The notes beneath the pieces are model-generated. The model ran no database searches. It was not told the origin of the DNA and was given only the letters and a program-made list of their open reading frames with translations. A stretch of 64,000 nt of DNA from Nocardia colli (GTDB lineage: Bacteria; Actinomycetota; Actinomycetes; Mycobacteriales; Mycobacteriaceae): assembly GCF_008704205.1 (NCBI RefSeq), contig NZ_VXLC01000003.1, forward strand, positions 620,001 through 684,000, given 5' to 3'. This document shows, one piece after another, positions 59,653 through 64,000 of this stretch. The translations under genes and the position numbers were made by a program. Positions within the stretch are counted from its first letter, which is position 1. Each line of letters begins with the position of its first letter.

Positions 59653-60597
59653 TCAAGAGAAGTCCAGTACCACCCGCCCACGCAGGCCACCGGCTCCCAC
59701 CAGGCGATGGGCCTTGGCCGCTTCGGCGGCGGGAAGTACGTCGGCGACGTGCAGTGTGAGGGTGCCGGTCTCGGCTTGGCGGCTCAGTGTGTTCAGTCCT
59801 TCGGTGTCCGTGATGCCGTCGGTCACCATTACCGGGCATACGCGTACGTCGCGTTCGGCGGGGCCGGACCAGCCGCGTAGCTCGGCCAGCGTTCCACCGT
59901 CGGCGATGGCGGGCACTGCTTGGGTGGTCTGCATCGAGCCGTCGACCAGGCCCGCCACCCCTTCGGGTGCCAGTGCGCGGATGTGGGTGGCGACGTCGGT
60001 GCCGCGTTCGACGATGTGGTCGGCGCCGAATCGGCGCACTCGTTCGATGTCGTGTGGGGCGGCGTCCGCGATGACGGTCAGTCCGTCGGCCTTGGCCAGC
60101 TCGACTGCGTAGCCGCCGACCGCGCCCGCCGCACCGGTTACGGCGACGGTTGCGCCGGGCTCTATGGCTAGCGCGTCCAGTGCGAGGCGTGCGGTCATCG
60201 CGTTCATCAGCAGGGTCGATGCGGCGGGAAAGTCGATCCCGGCCGGTGCCGGCACCACCGAGGCGGCGGGCACCACGACCTGTTCGGCGTATGCGCCGCC
60301 GTGCGGGCCGGTGAACAGCACCATGGCGAGCACTCGCTGGCCTACCGTGAGTCGCCCGTCGGTCCCGGGGCCGAGTTGGTCGATCACGCCGGCGGCGTCC
60401 ATGCCGGGTATGAACGGGGGCTGCCGGTCGGGCATGCGGACGGCGTGGCCGCCGGTCCGGAGCAGGACATCGGTGGGGTTCACCGCGGCCGCGTGCACGC
60501 GGATGCGGACCTCACCCGGGCCCGCTTGCGGTTCGGGCAGTTCGAGCACGCGCAGCACGTCCGGATCGCCGAAATGGTAGAAACCAACAGCTTTCAC
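59653..60597 (-). CDS. NADP-dependent zinc-free MDR alcohol dehydrogenase (quinone oxidoreductase type)
   Basis: A 314-residue medium-chain reductase. VKAVGFYHFGDPDVLRVLEL starts the GroES-like domain, AAAVNPTDVLLR and PFIPGMDAAGVI follow, and the nucleotide motif is VAVTGAAGAVGGYAVELAKA (about residues 145-165). Cysteines for catalytic zinc are absent, so it belongs with NADPH:quinone reductases that reduce quinones or enones. GTG 60597 is the preferred start; TTG 60609 is possible. Confidence 0.85.
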   Translation of the reverse strand: MKAVGFYHFGDPDVLRVLELPEPQAGPGEVRIRVHAAAVNPTDVLLRTGGHAVRMPDRQPPFIPGMDAAGVIDQLGPGTDGRLTVGQRVLAMVLFTGPHGGAYAEQVVVPAASVVPAPAGIDFPAASTLLMNAMTARLALDALAIEPGATVAVTGAAGAVGGYAVELAKADGLTVIADAAPHDIERVRRFGADHIVERGTDVATHIRALAPEGVAGLVDGSMQTTQAVPAIADGGTLAELRGWSGPAERDVRVCPVMVTDGITDTEGLNTLSRQAETGTLTLHVADVLPAAEAAKAHRLVGAGGLRGRVVLDFS

Positions 60598-60670
60598 ACC
60601 GCGGTGCAACCATGCTTCGCGGGCGGGACATTCCCTCGCCGCGACGTCGACCGGTCAGCCGCACCGAGCT

Positions 60671-60706
60671 GGCGGATATGACACCTCCGAGTACTGCACA
60701 TCCGCC
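60671..60706 (-). terminator. Possible terminator of the S9 peptidase gene
   Basis: GGCGGAT (60671-60677) and ATCCGCC (60700-60706) are exact complements with a 22-nt loop, 44 bp downstream of the S9 peptidase stop. The stem is only 7 bp, so the call is weak. Confidence 0.3.
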
Positions 60707-60749
60707 ACTCGAAGTGCCTGCCGCAGAACAGGATTCCGCGACAAGGACT

Positions 60750-62627
60750 TCAGGATTCGCGCCCGCCCAGGTGCCGCGCCAGAAAACGTTCGATCGTGTG
60801 GAACAGCTCGATCTGGTTCTCCGGGTTCACGAATCCGTGCCCCTCGTCGTCCTTCAGCAAATACTCGACCTCGACCCCTCGCCGGCGGAGTGCTTCGACG
60901 AGGTTGTCGGACTCGGCCCGCACCACCCGGACGTCGTTGGCGCCTTGCACGACCAGTAGTGGTGTGCGGATCTGGTCGACGCGGGTGATCGGTGAGCGGG
61001 CGAGCATGTCGGCTTCCTGCCGCGGGTCGTCGGGGTCGCCGACGAACAGGTGCCAGTTGTTGGCGGTGTGGGGTTTGGCGAACACCGGGATGGTGCGCAG
61101 GAAGTTGGCCAAGTTGGAGATGCCGACGTAGTCGATGGCGGCGGCGAACACGTCGGGGGTGAAGGTGACGCCGACGAGGGCGGCGTAACCGCCATAGGAT
61201 CCGCCGGAGATCGCGACGCGGCGCGGATCGGCGTAGCTCTGGTCGACGGCCCATTGGACGGCGTCGATGAGGTCGTCGTGCATGGTGCCGGCGAATTCGC
61301 CGATCGCGGCTTTGGTGTGCGCTTTGCCGTAGCCGGTCGATCCACGAAAGTTGACCTGCAACACCGCATATCCGCGATTGGCGAGCAGCTGGATGGCGGG
61401 ATCGAATCCCCAACTGTCGCGATGCCAAGGGCCACCGTGCACCATGAGAACCATCGGCAAGCCGACCGGATCGATGCCGACAGGCAACGTCAGGTAGGCG
61501 GGCAGGGGCAGTCCGTCGCGCGCGGGGATCGTCACGGACGTCATCGGCGCCATCGATGCGGGCTTCAACTGCGGGTAGGGCCGGAACAACTCGCGACTCT
61601 CGCCCGTGGAGTGGTCGTAGAAGTACGCGACATCCGGTTCGCGATCATGGGTGAAGGTGACAACCCAGCGTTGCCCGGAGTCATCGGCGGACAACGCGGC
61701 CAGATCTCCGTCGGAAAGCTGCTCGAGGTTCTCGAGTACGGCCGCGAAATCCGGATCGAGTGCGTGGATCACTTGCCGCTCGCCGAGGTAGCGAGCACCG
61801 ATCAACGCCCCGGTTCGCCGATCGAGAATCAGCGGCGGCGGAAGCACCGGAGCGATGCCACCACGCGGATCGAGATCGAACGCCGGGTGACTGTCGACCT
61901 CGGTTTCGACCCCGGTACTCAGATCGAGCCGGACCAGCCTGGTCCGATCGGTGCCACGGTTGGACCCGACCCACGCTCCGGTCCCGTCCGGGGTGGGCTG
62001 GACCGGCCACACACCCATCGGATAGTCGGCGCCGTCGAACAACGCGACGGGATGCAAGGTCCCGCCATCCCATCGCGAGAACTCGATATCACCGGCGGCA
62101 GTGAGTCCGCGAGCGAACACCGCACCGTCGGGACCGCACATCCAGGCCGCGACGTGACCGGGATTTTCGGCGAGGACAGTGATCGCGCCGGTGGCGATGT
62201 CGAGTTCGCAGAGGTCGAACAGTTCGATCTTCCGGTTGTTCAGGTGCAGCAGCGCCTTACCCGGCCGTGCGGCGGGCAGGTCGAACTGGATGACCGTCGC
62301 ACTGGGAAACGGCGTCAGGTCGACTGCCGGAGCGTCCGGGTGGTCGAGGTCGACGCGGTAGAGGTGCCATTGCTCATCGCCGTCGTTGTCCTGGGTGTAG
62401 AGCAGCCAGCGCGGATCGCCGGTCCAACGGAAGTGATAGACGTTGCGGTTCTCGTCCGCGGTCACGCAACGGGCTTCGCCGGACTCGAGGTCCTGGACCC
62501 AGACGTTGAGCCGGTCCTTGTGTGGCGCGAGGTAGGCGACCTCGGTGCCGTCGGGTGAGATTTCCGGCGACACATTCTGTGGTGCGGCGAAAAAGTCCTC
62601 GACAGAGATGAATTCCGGCAACGCCAT
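60750..62627 (-). CDS. S9-family peptidase (acylaminoacyl-peptidase/prolyl oligopeptidase-like)
   Basis: A 625-residue peptidase. The first 370 residues form a beta-propeller (repeats such as SPDGTEVAYLAP, DPRWLLYTQDNDGDEQWHLY). The C-terminal alpha/beta hydrolase domain has VLMVHGGPWHRDSWGFDP, nucleophile GGSYGGYAALVG, Asp in VVQGANDVRV and His in DDEGHGF. Such enzymes cleave short oligopeptides in the cytoplasm. ATG 62627 is preceded by AGGAGG at ideal spacing, so the in-frame extension to 62669 is not used. Confidence 0.92.
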   Translation of the reverse strand: MALPEFISVEDFFAAPQNVSPEISPDGTEVAYLAPHKDRLNVWVQDLESGEARCVTADENRNVYHFRWTGDPRWLLYTQDNDGDEQWHLYRVDLDHPDAPAVDLTPFPSATVIQFDLPAARPGKALLHLNNRKIELFDLCELDIATGAITVLAENPGHVAAWMCGPDGAVFARGLTAAGDIEFSRWDGGTLHPVALFDGADYPMGVWPVQPTPDGTGAWVGSNRGTDRTRLVRLDLSTGVETEVDSHPAFDLDPRGGIAPVLPPPLILDRRTGALIGARYLGERQVIHALDPDFAAVLENLEQLSDGDLAALSADDSGQRWVVTFTHDREPDVAYFYDHSTGESRELFRPYPQLKPASMAPMTSVTIPARDGLPLPAYLTLPVGIDPVGLPMVLMVHGGPWHRDSWGFDPAIQLLANRGYAVLQVNFRGSTGYGKAHTKAAIGEFAGTMHDDLIDAVQWAVDQSYADPRRVAISGGSYGGYAALVGVTFTPDVFAAAIDYVGISNLANFLRTIPVFAKPHTANNWHLFVGDPDDPRQEADMLARSPITRVDQIRTPLLVVQGANDVRVVRAESDNLVEALRRRGVEVEYLLKDDEGHGFVNPENQIELFHTIERFLARHLGGRES

Positions 62628-62974
62628 GTCGATCCTCCTGGTTGATGGCCGTGTCGGAACCCAGGACATCGTTCGCCGTCACGGCATAGTCAACGCGGCT
62701 TCCGCATGATCCACCTCACAGGCCTCGGCAAATCCGAATCACGGTGTCCGGCAGGCTGAATCGAGCAGGAAACCGGTGTTCGCGCACTACGACGCGGCAA
62801 GACCGAGTGGAGGTTGCCCGTCGAGTGCGGGCAAAAAGAAGGGAAAGGAAGATGTGTTCCTTTCCGTATTCATTGTATATCGCACCCGGGGGCTTGCGGC
62901 AAGGTCCCGGTGATGGCGCATACTCGCTGGCCGAGGCCGGAACCGGTGGAAATGGGAGTCACGAATTGGGGCAC
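62628..62974. other. Promoter region of helR
   Basis: About 350 bp between the divergent S9 peptidase and helR genes. It holds an AT-rich stretch around 62842-62882 and a rifamycin-associated element (62889-62907). Nothing else was recognised. Confidence 0.6.
62889..62907 (+). promoter_or_regulatory. Rifamycin-associated element (RAE)
   Basis: GGGGCTTGCGGCAAGGTCC, with imperfect dyad symmetry (CTTGC/GCAAG), matches the 19-bp RAE as I know it, with at most one or two deviations. RAEs lie upstream of rifamycin-inducible resistance genes in actinomycetes (rox, rph, arr, helR). It is 68 bp before the helR start. Confidence 0.8.
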
Positions 62975-64000
62975 ATGCCAACTCAGGGGTATGACGAGGA
63001 ACTACAGTCCGAGCGCGGCTACGTGGCCGGGCTCTACGCCCGCCTCGACACCGAACGCGCGCAGGCGAAGGGCCGCTACAGCGAGGCGTTGCGCGGTCAT
63101 GATGTGTCCGCGATGGAGCGCGAGGACCAGGTGCGCGCGCTGAGCAAAGCGGTGCAGCGACTCGACGTGGCCGATAACGGCCTGTGCTTCGGCCGCTTGG
63201 ACACCCTGACGGGCGAGCGCTCCTACATCGGCCGGATCGGTCTCTACGACGAGGCGAACGAGTTCGAGCCGCTGCTGCTCGATTGGCGGGCGCCGGCGGC
63301 GCGTGCGTTCTATGTCGCCACCGCGGCGACACCGGAGAACATGCGCCGGCGTCGTCAGTTCCACACGCGCGGACGTCAGGTCGTCGATTTCACCGACGAG
63401 GTGCTCGGCCGTCCCGACGACGGCGAACGCGGCGACGCGGCCCTGCTCGCGGCGGTCAACGCACCGCGCGGCGAGGGCATGCGCGACATCGTCGCGACGA
63501 TCCAGGCCGAGCAGGACGAGATCATCCGCCTCGACCATCCGGGCGTGCTGGTGATCGAGGGCGGTCCCGGCACCGGCAAGACCGTGGTGGCCCTGCACCG
63601 CGTCGCATACCTGCTCTACACGCAGCGTGAGCGGATGGAACGCCAGGGCGTGCTCGTCGTCGGCCCGAACCCGGCGTTCCTGAACCACATCGCCCACGTG
63701 CTGCCGTCGCTGGGCGAGACCAACGTGGTGTTCACGACCGCGGGCGAGCTCGTGCCCGGGCTGCGCACCACCGCCGAGGACACCCCGCAGGCGGCCCGGC
63801 TCAAGGGTTCGCTGAAGATCCTCGACGTGCTCGCCGCGGCGATCGCCGACCGCCAGCGCCTGCCCGAGGAGCCGGTGACGATCGAACTGACCGACACCAC
63901 GGTGCGAATCGACGCGGCGACCGCGGAATGGGCACGGGAGGAAGCGCGCGGGAGCGGACGCCCGCACAACGAGGCCCGCGCGGTGTTCCGCGAGATCATC
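62975..64000 (+). CDS. helR: RNA polymerase recycling helicase-like ATPase HelR, N-terminal part (cut by window edge)
   Basis: 342 codons are visible and the frame continues beyond the window. ATG 62975 gives MPTQGYDEELQSERGYVAGL, then a coiled-coil-like arm LYARLDTERAQAKGRYSEAL and a conserved YIGRIGLYDEANEFEPLLLDWRAPAARAFY block. Walker A is VIEGGPGTGKTVVALHRVAYLLY (about residues 190-212). This is the HelD/HelR class of UvrD-like ATPases, not a DNA helicase. HelR removes rifampicin-stalled RNA polymerase from DNA and gives tolerance. The RAE upstream supports that assignment and rifamycin-induced expression. Confidence 0.9.
   Translation, partial: MPTQGYDEELQSERGYVAGLYARLDTERAQAKGRYSEALRGHDVSAMEREDQVRALSKAVQRLDVADNGLCFGRLDTLTGERSYIGRIGLYDEANEFEPLLLDWRAPAARAFYVATAATPENMRRRRQFHTRGRQVVDFTDEVLGRPDDGERGDAALLAAVNAPRGEGMRDIVATIQAEQDEIIRLDHPGVLVIEGGPGTGKTVVALHRVAYLLYTQRERMERQGVLVVGPNPAFLNHIAHVLPSLGETNVVFTTAGELVPGLRTTAEDTPQAARLKGSLKILDVLAAAIADRQRLPEEPVTIELTDTTVRIDAATAEWAREEARGSGRPHNEARAVFREII

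Overview
The window is high-GC actinomycete DNA, most likely Nocardia or another member of the Nocardiaceae. This rests on codon use, on gene families (TetR, HxlR, LLM/F420 oxidoreductases, PPOX proteins, HelR, DUF418) and on actinobacterial neighbourhoods. No rRNA, tRNA or CRISPR array was seen. The window opens inside the 3' end of an SDR gene and closes inside a helR gene. Much of it looks like accessory chromosome: metabolic operons alternate with gene relics, recombinase genes and short repeats.

Layout. 0.4-2.8 kb: SDR with a divergent XRE/MmyB-type regulator, then a SMI1/KNR4 protein. 2.9-6.3 kb: TetR, 3-hydroxyacyl-CoA-dehydrogenase-like enzyme and oleate hydratase in one operon. 6.6-8.9 kb: short UvrA-like ABC ATPase with a perfect CRP-type box upstream. 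9.0-9.7 kb: antitoxin/PIN pair. 9.75-10.67 kb: repeat-rich gap. 10.7-12.0 kb: F420-type LLM enzyme and NTF2-like protein. 12.1-22.95 kb: the main biosynthetic locus. It holds a 7-kb reducing iterative-type PKS (AT-DH-cMT-ER-KR-ACP-TE) that has lost its ketosynthase, a flavin-dependent halogenase-like enzyme, an alpha/beta hydrolase, a hotdog thioesterase and an SDR. 23.4-25.2 kb: HExxH metallopeptidase and a MAB_1171c-type membrane protein. 25.2-34.8 kb: mixed genes, including a PPOX-PPOX-reductase-ferredoxin fusion, a subtilase, an EthD pseudogene and a frameshifted small gene.

34.8-37.6 kb is a gene graveyard. It contains scrambled fragments of the 3-hydroxyacyl-CoA dehydrogenase gene, a palindromic repeat, a six-copy tandem duplication of a gene tail, a zinc-finger/coiled-coil protein and a serine-recombinase fragment. 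37.7-48.5 kb: aldo/keto reductase under a MerR-type promoter, S33 hydrolase, EamA/LysR pair, AzoR/HxlR pair, HxlR/dehalogenase-like hydrolase pair, carboxylesterase, and two divergent citrate synthases, one with its own HTH domain. 48.6-50.7 kb is bracketed by 24-bp inverted repeats and holds an mbtH remnant, a PadR/HAAS-membrane operon and an integrase C-terminus. 51-57 kb: amidase, phosphatase relic, intact tyrosine recombinase, stand-alone IF-1 paralogue, membrane protein, LigC-type ligase. 57-64 kb: AraC regulator with VOC protein, DUF1963-like protein, MDR reductase, S9 peptidase, and helR preceded by a rifamycin-associated element.

The most novel material is the ketosynthase-less PKS/halogenase locus with its apparent deletion scar, the 74-bp palindromic repeat family, and the tandemly copied gene tail. 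All assignments come from reading the sequence. No database search was run.
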